64,000 bases of DNA from Salinivenus lutea (GTDB lineage: Bacteria; Bacteroidota; Rhodothermia; Rhodothermales; Salinibacteraceae). The notes beneath the pieces are model-generated. The model saw only the letters and a program-made list of their open reading frames with translations. It had not been told where the DNA came from and searched no databases. Where the stretch lies: contig NCRC01000009.1 in the NCBI GenBank assembly GCA_002894685.1, forward strand, positions 56,055 through 120,054. Reading direction: 5' to 3'. Both the position numbers and the translations under genes were made by a program. Positions 17,509 through 28,690 of the stretch are shown in pieces (the stretch's first letter is position 1; every line of letters starts with the position of its first letter).

Positions 17509-18669
17509 TCAGAGCGTCCAGACGGCGTAGGCGGCCAGGACGAGCGCCCACACGGCCCCGGCCACAAACATCCACGTGAGGCCGCCCCACGCCAGCACGG
17601 CCCCGGCCACGAGCGGCCCGCCCGCCTGCCCCACCCGCAGCACGGTGCCGTTGAGCGAGAGAACGACGCCGCGGGACGCCTCGGGCGCCACGGCGCTGAG
17701 GTGCGAGTGCTGGGCGGGCTGGTTAAATCCCTGTGCCACACCAAACAAAAAGCCGCACCCGCCCACCGCGAGAGCCGAGGGCGCCCACGGCATGAGCACC
17801 AGCGCGCCGGCCAGCCCCACGAACGAGACCGCCAGCAGGCGGGGCAGCGAGAGCCACATCGTGACCCGTCCCAGCTGCGTGGCCGCCAGCCCGCTCCCCA
17901 CCGAGAGCGAGGCCAGCACCAGCCCGCCGGCCGTGGACGGGGCCGCAAAGCGGGTGCTCAGCAGCTCGGGCACGTAGGTAAAGACGACGCCGAACAAGAG
18001 CGTGAAAAAGCCCGCGTTCAGGAGCAGCAGGCCCACGATGCGGCGGTCGCCCAGGGCGGCCCGGGCCGCCGCCCGATAGCTCGCCCAGTCGACCGTGCCG
18101 CCCCCTGTCGGCACCTCCATGCCCAGCGCCACCGCAAGGCCGACCGGCAGGGCGAGCAGCGGCATCGCGAACGGCCAGTACCACGCCACGGCGGCGAGTG
18201 CGCCCCCGAGCAGCGGATACACGGCCGTTCCCACACTCAGGGCCGTCGAGTTGTACCCGATGAGCTGGTTTCGGGTGGGGCCGTCGTAGAGCGTGCCGAT
18301 GATGGTGATGCTGAGCCCCACCAGCGGCGCGGCGGCCATCCCCTGGATCGCCCGCAGGCCCAGGAGCAGCTCAAAGTCGCGGGCAAACGCACAGGCCGTC
18401 CCCGCCACGCTGAACGCGAAGATGGTGGGCACGAGGACCCGCTTGTACCCCCACCGGTCCGCGAGCACGCCAATGACCGGGGCCGACAGGATGCCGGGCA
18501 GCGAGTACGCGGTGACGACCCAGCCCACCTGCGCCGGGGTGATGCCGAACACCTCCACCATCCGCGGGAACGCCGGCGACACGCCCGACACGTTGCCCAC
18601 CGCCACCATGGTGACGGCGAAGCAGAGCCAGAGCGAGCGGTCGCGGGGGACGGTGACGGAGGGGGGCAC
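17509..18669 (-). CDS. MFS transporter
   Basis: A 386-residue major facilitator with about 12 predicted helices. The motif A-like loop between TM2 and TM3 is present (GVLADRWGYKRVL), and PLVGLSITIIGTLYDGPTRN follows between TM4 and TM5. The N-terminus begins at MPPSVTVPRDRSLWLCFAVT. It resembles the drug:H+ antiporter (DHA1, Bcr/CflA-like) group, so multidrug or metabolite export is plausible; substrate not assigned. GC-rich like the main chromosome, which marks the left boundary of the AT-rich island that begins about 180 bp upstream of its start. Confidence 0.85.
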   Translation of the reverse strand: MPPSVTVPRDRSLWLCFAVTMVAVGNVSGVSPAFPRMVEVFGITPAQVGWVVTAYSLPGILSAPVIGVLADRWGYKRVLVPTIFAFSVAGTACAFARDFELLLGLRAIQGMAAAPLVGLSITIIGTLYDGPTRNQLIGYNSTALSVGTAVYPLLGGALAAVAWYWPFAMPLLALPVGLAVALGMEVPTGGGTVDWASYRAAARAALGDRRIVGLLLLNAGFFTLLFGVVFTYVPELLSTRFAAPSTAGGLVLASLSVGSGLAATQLGRVTMWLSLPRLLAVSFVGLAGALVLMPWAPSALAVGGCGFLFGVAQGFNQPAQHSHLSAVAPEASRGVVLSLNGTVLRVGQAGGPLVAGAVLAWGGLTWMFVAGAVWALVLAAYAVWTL

Positions 18670-19127
18670 GGACGCGCCGGTGGGGATGCATGTGAGACAA
18701 CAGCGACCCTGGGAAATTCAGACCCGCCCACTCATGTTGCATCTGCGTCAAGTAGGATCCGCGACGATCCTGGAAGAATTCAACACCTTGGCGGTCGGAC
18801 CGGCACTTCGGGGACCGGACGCCCCGCGCATCAGACGGCACTCAATCCGCTAATCAAGCGTCTCCGAAGACATAGAAGATGATAGCGGTTTAAAGAACTA
18901 TAGGTCTGAATACCGACGAGCCGAAATGTAGTTGTAGGTTTCCAAATAACGAAAACGCTCAGCTGAAATGGGCAGGAAAACATCCGACAGGACCTGACCC
19001 GAAAGGAGACCTTCGCCCGTCGAAGCTACCATTCGCACGCGTCGGTACTCTCGGTTCACGGAGCCGAACCTGCTCGGCTGAATACATTCAGGAGTGAGCA
19101 GCGCCCATTTTCAGCTGTAGCGAATGG
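18670..19127. other. Gene-free, increasingly AT-rich segment left of the ATPase gene
   Basis: No convincing ORF. The first part (to about 18850) has normal chromosomal composition and holds the MFS promoter region. From about 18855 the base composition drops sharply and remains low through the ATPase gene. It holds the left and right arms of an imperfect inverted repeat described separately (18946-18973 and 19101-19131). A small RNA cannot be excluded. Confidence 0.5.
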
Positions 19128-19131
19128 TTAT
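18946..19131. repeat. Segment bounded by imperfect ~28-bp inverted repeats
   Basis: Left arm 18946-18973 (ATAACGAAAACGCT then CAGCTGAAATGGGC) and the complement of 19101-19131 share ATAAC, CGCT and CAGCTGAAA(A)TGGGC with only small gaps. The core CAGCTGAAATGGGC versus GCCCATTTTCAGCTG matches except one inserted T. The arms bound about 186 bp; the right arm overlaps the stop codon of the ATPase gene. Could be a MITE-like element end pair, a long-range RNA stem or chance; no target-site duplication was recognised. Confidence 0.4.
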
Positions 19132-20336
19132 ATGTCATCATTTATGAAAAAGTCGCGTTGGGTTTCATCCTGGTTACTATAACACCTATCCAAGAATTTG
19201 TCAAAGTGTGGTACGGCGAATGCAATCTTGCCGTGATCTGGGGAGTAAACAAGTCCTTTGTGTATGAGTTGCGCTCTGGCCGGATAAATAGAGGATGTTT
19301 CTCGATCAAGAACATCAGCGACTTCTGAGATGTCTTGAGGCCCGGAACCGAGACTTCCTAGAGCCCTCATGAACTTACGTTCAAACGTAGTTGCACGATC
19401 TATTCTGACCTTGAAAAAGCTTGAGTCAAGAGATCTAGTCATTTCTTCTTTAGCAGCCTCGGCCTCTGATAGCGTTGGCTGTTCGCTGGATGCCTCATTC
19501 CACAAAGCCATACCATACTCTTGTATGAAATATGGATATCCATCAGTCGCATCGAGGCCTATTTGCGCAACTTCATCATCGATTGTCATCCCTTCTTCAG
19601 CGGCAGGCTCAACTAGTGCTCTCTTAGCATCCTTTGGTTTTAAGGAATCTACAGGGCGAAAATCGAAAAGTCGCTCCGCGTACGATTTTGCCTCACCCGC
19701 TAAGCCAGCAATCTGTGGAAGGCCTGCACATACAACTACTAAGGGTAGACCTAGTTGAGACACCCTATGACAGCTTGCTATCAAAGCTGAAAAGTCATCT
19801 TCTTCCAAATATTGTGCCTCATCGATAAATAGAGCAATCGGAATTCCAGCACCTTCGGCTGCCTCACCAGTTGTAACAAATAGGTCTACTAAATCATCTT
19901 GTAAGTCACCGCTATCAGCAACTCCTAGCAACGGCTCTACATCAAGCTTTAGATCGGGCCCCTCCGGTATTGAGACGACGAATGATTTCAACGCTCGGAG
20001 ACCTTTCTTGACTAACTCAACGGCTTGCGCCTTACGGCTCACTTCCAAAAGAAGCTTTCTAACTAGCTTCGATAATACTACTGTAAAGTCGTCTGTCTCT
20101 GCCACTTCTACATATCTGCTTACGTAGTCATGATCAGCATAAATTTCCTCTAGCTCATTTAGAATTACATTTTTTCCAACCCCCCTAAGCCCATAGTACA
20201 TGATGGAACGCGGTGAATTTCCAAGGCTTACTCGTCGGGCTAAAGACTCTGCAGTTTTAATGTCTTCATCCCTGCCTGCTAGTACCCTGGGTTTTGTTCC
20301 AGCACCGGGGCTAAAGGGATTACGCGCAGGATCCAT
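19128..20336 (-). CDS. Orc1/Cdc6-like AAA ATPase with C-terminal winged helix, in an AT-rich island
   Basis: A 402-residue protein (from the ATG at 20336, MDPARNPFSPGAGTKPRVLA; an in-frame start at 20477 is possible but adds a poorly structured 47 residues). Domain order: N-terminal strand with GRDEDI, Walker A GLRGVGKN (about residues 54-61), Walker B IALFIDEAQYLEEDD, sensor 1 region LPLVVVCAGLP, lid with GYPYFIQEYGMALWN, and a C-terminal winged helix ending AQLIHKGLVYSPDHGKIAFA. It belongs to the family of bacterial AAA ATPases resembling archaeal Orc1/Cdc6. The residue after the Walker lysine is Asn, not Thr/Ser, which may weaken Mg-ATP hydrolysis. Codon use and GC content are clearly unlike neighbours, indicating recent transfer. 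Biological role unknown. Confidence 0.75.
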   Translation of the reverse strand: MDPARNPFSPGAGTKPRVLAGRDEDIKTAESLARRVSLGNSPRSIMYYGLRGVGKNVILNELEEIYADHDYVSRYVEVAETDDFTVVLSKLVRKLLLEVSRKAQAVELVKKGLRALKSFVVSIPEGPDLKLDVEPLLGVADSGDLQDDLVDLFVTTGEAAEGAGIPIALFIDEAQYLEEDDFSALIASCHRVSQLGLPLVVVCAGLPQIAGLAGEAKSYAERLFDFRPVDSLKPKDAKRALVEPAAEEGMTIDDEVAQIGLDATDGYPYFIQEYGMALWNEASSEQPTLSEAEAAKEEMTRSLDSSFFKVRIDRATTFERKFMRALGSLGSGPQDISEVADVLDRETSSIYPARAQLIHKGLVYSPDHGKIAFAVPHFDKFLDRCYSNQDETQRDFFINDDI

Positions 20337-20648
20337 AGGCTTAAAGTTAGTGCTTATCCAGGAAGACAGATAACATATCTTATGCCGAACCAATCCGTCA
20401 TATCCAAAAAGCGGATCGGTATAAGATGAATGGATGGGTTCTATAATCGCCTTCATCCCAACGTGTTTACGGAGCAAGAGGGCGTGTTATGCCGATCGGA
20501 TCCACATATCCGTGATATGACGACCGGCGGTGCGGATACAGCGCGCGCCTTCACCGTCTCATTCAAATCGACATCCGCAGTGCGATGACCCACCCCTACC
20601 CTTCCAGACCGTCAAGATAAACCGGATGAGGAAACTAATCCGCACGGG
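20337..20648. other. Upstream region of the ATPase gene with repeats; no gene
   Basis: Contains an imperfect direct repeat: TTATGCCGA plus CATATCC at 20380-20405 and again at 20487-20511, about 107 bp apart. The second copy runs into a perfect palindrome CATATC-CGT-GATATG (20505-20519). CATATC occurs a third time at 20374. These look like operator or replication-protein binding repeats and are likely promoter-proximal for the ATPase gene. Base composition returns to chromosomal near 20560, just before glgX ends. No ORF is credible here. Confidence 0.45.
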
Positions 20649-22838
<2,190 letters not shown>

Positions 22839-23153
22839 AAAGGTAAGCATACGCGTCAGCGAGAACAGGCGAGAAGGGGACGACCCCGTGTAAGAGGCTC
22901 CGGGTCGCATGGCCCCGCACGTTGAAAGAAGAGGACCGGTCACGGTTCGGTGAATCCGCCTGGCGCGGCCGGATGTGGAGAAGGCTTTCGTAAAATGCGC
23001 GCCACGGGCGGAAAAAGACATGGCGGAAACGCTCCCTCCCCCCCGCCAAATGGCGCAATTGGTTGGGATTTCTGCCCCCTGGTGCGTAGCGTGTATCGTG
23101 TCCGATGGGTGCTGATTTGCGCTCGTTCTTCTTTCGCCGCCCCCCACGCCTCC
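22839..23153. other. Divergent control region between glgX and glgE
   Basis: 315 bp without a gene. It must hold promoters for glgX (leftward) and for the glgE-treS/mak-glgB operon (rightward). An AT-richer stretch lies at about 22985-23075. No clear -35/-10 pair, riboswitch or perfect palindrome was found on reading it. Confidence 0.5.
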
Positions 23154-25166
23154 ATGCCTCCCTCCAATTCCCTTCCGTCCGACTGGTCTCGCGTCGTCAT
23201 CACGTCGGTCGCCCCGACGGTCGACGGGGGCGACTGGCCCATCAAGCGCGCCGTGGGGGAACGGGTGCAGGTGACCGCCGGGGTCATCGTGGACAGCCAC
23301 GAGGTCCTCGCCGTCGACCTCGTGTACCGCCACGAGGACGCGAGCTCGAGCCACGTGGTGCGCATGTCGCCCGAGGGCAACGACGAGTACACGGGGGCCT
23401 TTACGGTGTCGTCCCTGGGCCGCTACACCTACTGGGTGCGGGCGTGGGTGGACCGCTTCGCCACCTGGCAGGATCAGTTTGAGCGGCGCGTGACGGGCGG
23501 CGAGGACCAGGCGGAGATCCAGAGCGAGCTGCTGGCCGGGGCGGACCTCCTGCGCGACGCCGCGGGCAACGCCACAGGAACCGACCGCGAGACGCTCGAG
23601 GCCCACATTTCGGCGTTCGAGGACGGCGACGTGGAGGCCGCCCTCGGAGAGGACATTTCGGAGTTGGTGCACCGGCACGCCCCCCACTATCAGCAAACCA
23701 CGAGCGACGACTACGAGGTGCTCACCGACCCCAAGCGGGCACGGTGCGCCGCCTGGTACGAGTTCTTTCCCCGATCGACGCACGACACTCCGGGCACGCA
23801 CGCCACCCTCGACGACGCCGCCGAGCGGCTGCCGCGCATCAAGGAGATGGGGTTCGATGTCGTCTACCTCCCGCCCATCCACCCCATCGGCGAGACGAAC
23901 CGCAAGGGCAAGGACGACGCCCGGACGGCCGCCCCGGGCGACCCCGGCAGCCCGTGGGCCATCGGCGGCTTCCTGGAGGACGGATCCAAGGGCGGGCATA
24001 AGAGCGTCCACCCCAAGCTCGGCGGCCTCGATGCGTTCGACCGCTTCGTCGAGAAGGCCGATGCCCTCGGCCTCGATGTGGCGCTCGACGTGGCCTTCCA
24101 GTGCTCCCCCGACCACCCGTACGTCGAGGAGCACCCGGAGTGGTTTTACCACCGCCCCGACGGCTCCCTCCGCTACGCCGAAAACCCCCCGAAGAAGTAC
24201 GAGGACGTCCACCCCATCAACTTCGAGACGGACGACTGGCGGGCCCTCTGGCGCGAGCTCAAGAGCGTCTTCGAGTATTGGATCGACCGGGGCGTTACGA
24301 CGTTTCGGGTCGACAACCCGCACACGAAGCCGTTTGCCTTCTGGGAGTGGTGCCTGGCGGAGCTCCGCGAGGACACCCCCGAGCTCATCGTGCTGGCCGA
24401 GGCCTTCACCCGCGAAAAGACGATGGCCCACCTCGCCAAGCTGGGCTTCAACAATTCGTACACCTACTTCACCTGGCGCAACACCGCCGCGGAGCTGCGC
24501 GCGTACGGGGAGGAGCTGTTCCAGACGGACCAGGCCGAATTCTTTCGCCCCAACTTCTGGCCCAACACCCCCGATATTCTCCACGACGAGCTGGTGCACG
24601 GCGGGCGGGCCGCCCACAAGAGCCGGTTCGTCCTGGCCGCCACGCTGTCGAGCGCCTACGGCGTCTACGCCCCCCCCTTCGAGCATGTCGACAACCGCCA
24701 GCGAGAGAACAAGGAGGAGTACGCCCACAACGAAAAGTACGAGGTGCGGCACTGGGACTGGGACGACCCCTCGTCGCTCCAGTCGTTCATGACGCGCGTC
24801 AACCGCATTCGCTCGGAGAACCCGGCGCTGCAGTACATGCGCAACGTGCGCTTCCACGAGACCAAAAACCCGAACCTGCTGGCCTACAGCAAGGCCGCGG
24901 GCGACAACCTCGTCGTGGTCGTGGTATCCCTCGACCCGCACGACGCCCAGGAGGGGCAACTCGTCCTGCCCACCGACGCCCTCGGCCTCCCCCCGGACGC
25001 CCCCTTCGCCGCCCACGACCTCCTGCAGGACGCCAACTACACCTGGCAGGGCACGCACCAGTACCTCCAGTTGACGCCCGACGCCCCCGCCCATATTTTT
25101 CGACTTGCCCGACGCACCACCGACGAGCCCGACCATCCGGTGTACGATCGGCTCGTGCACGCCTGA
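23154..25166 (+). CDS. glgE: Alpha-1,4-glucan:maltose-1-phosphate maltosyltransferase
   Basis: Transfers maltosyl units from maltose-1-phosphate onto linear alpha-1,4-glucan with release of phosphate. The 670-residue GH13_3 protein has an N-terminal beta domain (residues 1-110), a helical bundle (about 110-190), then the barrel. Hallmarks: [20 protein letters not shown], substrate-phosphate loop [21 protein letters not shown], nucleophile in [18 protein letters not shown], acid/base in [13 protein letters not shown], and a late PNTPDIL Asp. These are the GlgE-specific segments, not general amylase. The ATG at 23154 ([15 protein letters not shown]) gives family length. It is followed by treS/mak after a 104-bp gap holding an inverted repeat. 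Confidence 0.95.
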   Translation: MPPSNSLPSDWSRVVITSVAPTVDGGDWPIKRAVGERVQVTAGVIVDSHEVLAVDLVYRHEDASSSHVVRMSPEGNDEYTGAFTVSSLGRYTYWVRAWVDRFATWQDQFERRVTGGEDQAEIQSELLAGADLLRDAAGNATGTDRETLEAHISAFEDGDVEAALGEDISELVHRHAPHYQQTTSDDYEVLTDPKRARCAAWYEFFPRSTHDTPGTHATLDDAAERLPRIKEMGFDVVYLPPIHPIGETNRKGKDDARTAAPGDPGSPWAIGGFLEDGSKGGHKSVHPKLGGLDAFDRFVEKADALGLDVALDVAFQCSPDHPYVEEHPEWFYHRPDGSLRYAENPPKKYEDVHPINFETDDWRALWRELKSVFEYWIDRGVTTFRVDNPHTKPFAFWEWCLAELREDTPELIVLAEAFTREKTMAHLAKLGFNNSYTYFTWRNTAAELRAYGEELFQTDQAEFFRPNFWPNTPDILHDELVHGGRAAHKSRFVLAATLSSAYGVYAPPFEHVDNRQRENKEEYAHNEKYEVRHWDWDDPSSLQSFMTRVNRIRSENPALQYMRNVRFHETKNPNLLAYSKAAGDNLVVVVVSLDPHDAQEGQLVLPTDALGLPPDAPFAAHDLLQDANYTWQGTHQYLQLTPDAPAHIFRLARRTTDEPDHPVYDRLVHA

Positions 25167-25172
25167 TCTTGG

Positions 25173-25243
25173 TGGAAAGTTTGAAGGTCAGAGGTTGGAA
25201 GGTTTTGCACCTTTACCTTCCTCCGACAACCTTCCACTTTCCA
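25173..25243. repeat. Imperfect inverted repeat between glgE and treS/mak
   Basis: TGGAAAGT (25173-25180) and ACTTTCCA (25236-25243) start an imperfect stem; inner parts GAAGGT, GAGG and AAGGT also pair with their complements with small bulges. The whole 71-bp segment is made of GGAAGGTT-like words and their complements. It could form a long hairpin in the transcript that modulates downstream expression, or be a copy of a dispersed intergenic repeat. Confidence 0.5.
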
Positions 25244-25270
25244 ATCTTCTGCTTTCAATCGTAGTCCCGT

Positions 25271-28200
25271 ATGCCCGACGACTTCCTCAGCGATCCCCTC
25301 TGGTACAAGGACGCCGTCATCTACGAGCTCCACGTTCGGTCCTTCTACGACTCGAACGACGACGGCTACGGCGACTTCCAGGGCCTCCGCGAAAAGCTGC
25401 CGTACCTCGAATCGCTGGGGGTGAACACGCTGTGGCTCCTCCCCTTCCTCGAAAGCCCCCTCAAGGACGACGGCTACGACACGGCCGACTATTTCAAGGT
25501 GCTGCCCGTCCACGGCACGCTCGACGACTTCCAGGCCTTCCTGGAAGAGGCCCACACCCGCGGCATGCGGGTCATCACGGAGCTGGTGCTGAACCACACC
25601 TCGGACCAGCACCCCTGGTTTCAGGAGGCGCGCGACCCGGACTCGGACAAGCACGACTGGTACGTGTGGAGCGACACGGACGAAAAGTACGAGGACGTCC
25701 GCGTCATCTTCACCGACACCGAAGACTCGAACTGGACCTGGGACCCGAAGGCGCAGAAGTACTACTGGCACCGCTTCTTCTCCCATCAGCCCGACCTCAA
25801 CTTCGACAACCCCGAGGTGCGGGAGAAGATGAAGGAAGTCATGTTCTTCTGGCTCGACATGGGCGTGGACGGCCTGCGACTCGACGCCGTGCCCTACCTC
25901 TACGAGCGCGAAGGCACCAATAGCGAAAACCTGCCGGAGACGATCGCCTACGTCAAGGAGCTGCGCGCCGCCGTCGAGGAGCGCTACGGCCCCGGCAAGG
26001 TGCTCCTGGCCGAGGCCAACCAGTGGCCCGAGGACACGCTCCCCTACTTTGGCGAGGACGCCGAGGGGAAGAGCACCGGCGTGCAGATGGCGTTCAACTT
26101 CCCCATCATGCCGCGGATGTACATGGCGCTCCGCCGCGAGAACCGGCGCCCGCTCGTCGAGATGCTCGACCTTACCGGCGGCATCCCGGACGACGCCCAG
26201 TGGGCCCTCTTCCTGCGCAACCACGACGAGCTCACGCTCGAAATGGTGACGGACGAGGAGCGGGACTACATGTACAACGAGTACGCGGTGGACGACCGCT
26301 TCCGCATCAACGTGGGCATCCGACGACGGCTGGCCCCCCTCCTGGGCGGCGACCGGCGGCGCATCGAGCTCATGAACGCGCTCCTCCTCAGCCTCAAGGG
26401 CAGCCCCGTCCTCTACTACGGCGACGAGATCGGGATGGGCGACGACCCCTTCCTCGGCGACCGCAACGGCGTCCGCACGCCCATGCAGTGGAGCCCCGAC
26501 AAGAACGGCGGCTTCTCGCGGGCCCCCCACCACAAGCTGTTTATGCCCCCGGTCAACCGCGGGCAGTACAGCTTCGAGTTCGTGAACGTGGAGGACGCCG
26601 AGCAGGACCCCCACTCCCTCCTCCACTTCACACGCCGCCTCATCAGCCTGCGCCAACAGCACAAAAAGATCTTTGGGCGCGGGTCGTTGGACCTCCTGCC
26701 CGTGGAGAACCAGTCGGTCCTCGCCTTCCTCCGCGAGCACGAGGGCGAGCGCATCCTGGTGGTGGCCAACCTGTCCCGCTTCGCCCAGTCGGTGTCGCTG
26801 CCCGCCGAGGAGGCCCTGCAGGGACAGGCCCCCGTCGAGCTCTTTGGACAGACCGCGTTCCCGGCCATCGAAGAAGACGATTACCACCTCACGGTCGGGC
26901 CGCATCAATTTTTCTGGTTCAAGCTCGTGCCGAAGGAGGACCTTCAGGCGCAGCACCGTCGGCAGAGCGGCCTGCGCGTTGCCGAAAGCGGCCCCAACGG
27001 ACAAGAACTGCCCGTCCTGCCCGTGGAGGAGGGACTCCAAAACGTGCTGGTGCCCACCATGGCCCAGGGCCGCGGCCCCGAACAGCTGGAATCGCTCCTC
27101 CCCGAGTTTCTGCAGAAACAGCGGTGGTTCGGAAGCAAGGGAGGGCACCTCGAAAATGTCGCCGTCGCGGATGCGGTGCGCCTCCAGAGCGACCCGGCCG
27201 TGTACCTCTCCATCCTGCAGGTCACCCTGGCGGAGCGCGAGGCCTTTTACATGCTCCCGCTCATGGCCAGCCCCGAGGAGGACGCGTCGGCAATCCTGGA
27301 CGAACACCCGAACGCCACCCTGGCCTGGCTCGAAGTGAACGGCACCCGCGAGCGCCGCCTCATCTACGACGCGACGGTGAACCCGGACTTCTGGTCGACC
27401 CTCTTTCGCTGGTGGCAGGGCGGGAGCAAGGGCCGGTCGCTCAAGGGCGTCTACACGGCGGACCCGTCGGAGGAGGCGCAGGGCGACACCCCGAACACCA
27501 TCCGCCTCCTGACCGGGGAGCAGAGCAACACCTCCGCCGTCGTCAATGACGACTACTTCCTCAAAATCTACCGGCGGCTGGAGGAGGGGACCAACCCGGA
27601 GAAGGAGCTGCTCGACCACCTCACGGGCGCCCACTTCACATTTGCCCCCCGCCTGCACGGCACCCTCGACTTCCGGCGCCACAACCGGCACTACACGCTC
27701 GGCGTGGTCCAGGAGGCCCTGCCGGTCGAAACCGACGGCTGGAACTACGCGCTCACCTGTACGACCCGCTTCCTGAACCGGGTCGAAAACGCCACCTTTC
27801 CCCGCGAACAGGCCCAGTCCCCGCCGTCCAACCCCGGCGACGATCGGGCCACGGAGGACGGACGGGATGTCCCGGCCCCGGTGTGGCTGGAGGAGGTCGC
27901 GCCCGAGTTCATTTCGCTTGCGCAGGTGCTGGGGGTCCGCACCGCCGAGATGCACCAGGCCCTGGCCGACGCCGACAGCGACGATCTCCGCCCGGTCGAC
28001 GCCCCCTCGGACGCGGGAACCGAACTGGCGGCCCGCCTCCGCGAGGAGATGCGCGAAACCCGCGCCCTGCTTGCGGACCAGGACACCCTGGACCGTGCGG
28101 AGTCCCCGTCGGAGGCCGCCTGGACGGCCGCCGCCGACCGGATCGAGGACCTGGCACGCCTGAGCGGCAGCCACCAGCGCATTCGCATCCACGGCGACTA

Positions 28201-28648
28201 CCACCTCGGCCAGCTGCTCCGCACGGAGGGCGATTTCTACATCCTGGACTTTGAAGGAGAGCCGACGCGGCCCCTCTCCGAACGCCGCCGCCGCGAGAAC
28301 GCCCTCCGCGACGTCGCCGGCATGGTCCGCTCCCTGGAATACGCCGTCCTCGCCACCTGGCAGGACCACACGGACACCGACCCCGACTACGCCCCCTGGG
28401 TCGACGCCCTCCTTCGGTGGAGCGATCGCACGTTCCTCGACGCCTACGCCGACATTGCCGCCGACGCCGCCTTCCTCCCCCCACCCGCCGAGCGCGAGGC
28501 CTTCCTCTGGGGCTACCTCTTCCAGAAGGCCATCTACGAAGTCCGCTACGAGATCAACCACCGCCCCGACTGGGCGTGGCTTCCGCTCCGCGGCCTCCAG
28601 CGCCTGCTGCAGCCCGAGGACCCGGCGCCCGCCGACCTCCAGGCCTAA
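25271..28648 (+). CDS. treS: Trehalose synthase/maltokinase fusion (TreS-Pep2)
   Basis: A bifunctional 1125-residue protein. Residues 1-555 are TreS, which interconverts trehalose and maltose: GH13_16 hallmarks include VITELVLNHTSDQHPWF, nucleophile in DGLRLDAVPYLYEREGT, acid/base LLAEANQWPED and Asp in FLRNHDELTLEMVT. Residues about 610-1125 are maltokinase (Mak/Pep2), which phosphorylates maltose with ATP: QKQRWFGSKG at its start, RRHNRHYTLGVVQEALP, and the kinase catalytic segment IHGDYHLGQLL followed by YILDFEGEPTRPL. Together they make maltose-1-phosphate for GlgE. Fused TreS-Pep2 proteins are known in several phyla. Sits between glgE and glgB in the same direction. Also a link to trehalose as compatible solute in a halophile. 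Confidence 0.95.
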   Translation: MPDDFLSDPLWYKDAVIYELHVRSFYDSNDDGYGDFQGLREKLPYLESLGVNTLWLLPFLESPLKDDGYDTADYFKVLPVHGTLDDFQAFLEEAHTRGMRVITELVLNHTSDQHPWFQEARDPDSDKHDWYVWSDTDEKYEDVRVIFTDTEDSNWTWDPKAQKYYWHRFFSHQPDLNFDNPEVREKMKEVMFFWLDMGVDGLRLDAVPYLYEREGTNSENLPETIAYVKELRAAVEERYGPGKVLLAEANQWPEDTLPYFGEDAEGKSTGVQMAFNFPIMPRMYMALRRENRRPLVEMLDLTGGIPDDAQWALFLRNHDELTLEMVTDEERDYMYNEYAVDDRFRINVGIRRRLAPLLGGDRRRIELMNALLLSLKGSPVLYYGDEIGMGDDPFLGDRNGVRTPMQWSPDKNGGFSRAPHHKLFMPPVNRGQYSFEFVNVEDAEQDPHSLLHFTRRLISLRQQHKKIFGRGSLDLLPVENQSVLAFLREHEGERILVVANLSRFAQSVSLPAEEALQGQAPVELFGQTAFPAIEEDDYHLTVGPHQFFWFKLVPKEDLQAQHRRQSGLRVAESGPNGQELPVLPVEEGLQNVLVPTMAQGRGPEQLESLLPEFLQKQRWFGSKGGHLENVAVADAVRLQSDPAVYLSILQVTLAEREAFYMLPLMASPEEDASAILDEHPNATLAWLEVNGTRERRLIYDATVNPDFWSTLFRWWQGGSKGRSLKGVYTADPSEEAQGDTPNTIRLLTGEQSNTSAVVNDDYFLKIYRRLEEGTNPEKELLDHLTGAHFTFAPRLHGTLDFRRHNRHYTLGVVQEALPVETDGWNYALTCTTRFLNRVENATFPREQAQSPPSNPGDDRATEDGRDVPAPVWLEEVAPEFISLAQVLGVRTAEMHQALADADSDDLRPVDAPSDAGTELAARLREEMRETRALLADQDTLDRAESPSEAAWTAAADRIEDLARLSGSHQRIRIHGDYHLGQLLRTEGDFYILDFEGEPTRPLSERRRRENALRDVAGMVRSLEYAVLATWQDHTDTDPDYAPWVDALLRWSDRTFLDAYADIAADAAFLPPPAEREAFLWGYLFQKAIYEVRYEINHRPDWAWLPLRGLQRLLQPEDPAPADLQA

Positions 28649-28690
28649 CCTCCCGCTTCTCTCGTCTCTCCTCTCTTCCGCTCGCGCCCC

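Noticed and set aside
22839..25160. A long in-frame extension of glgX through the divergent region and across glgE
   Set aside because: Would overlap glgE antisense and add nearly 800 residues unlike any debranching enzyme; the ATG at 22838 gives normal length.
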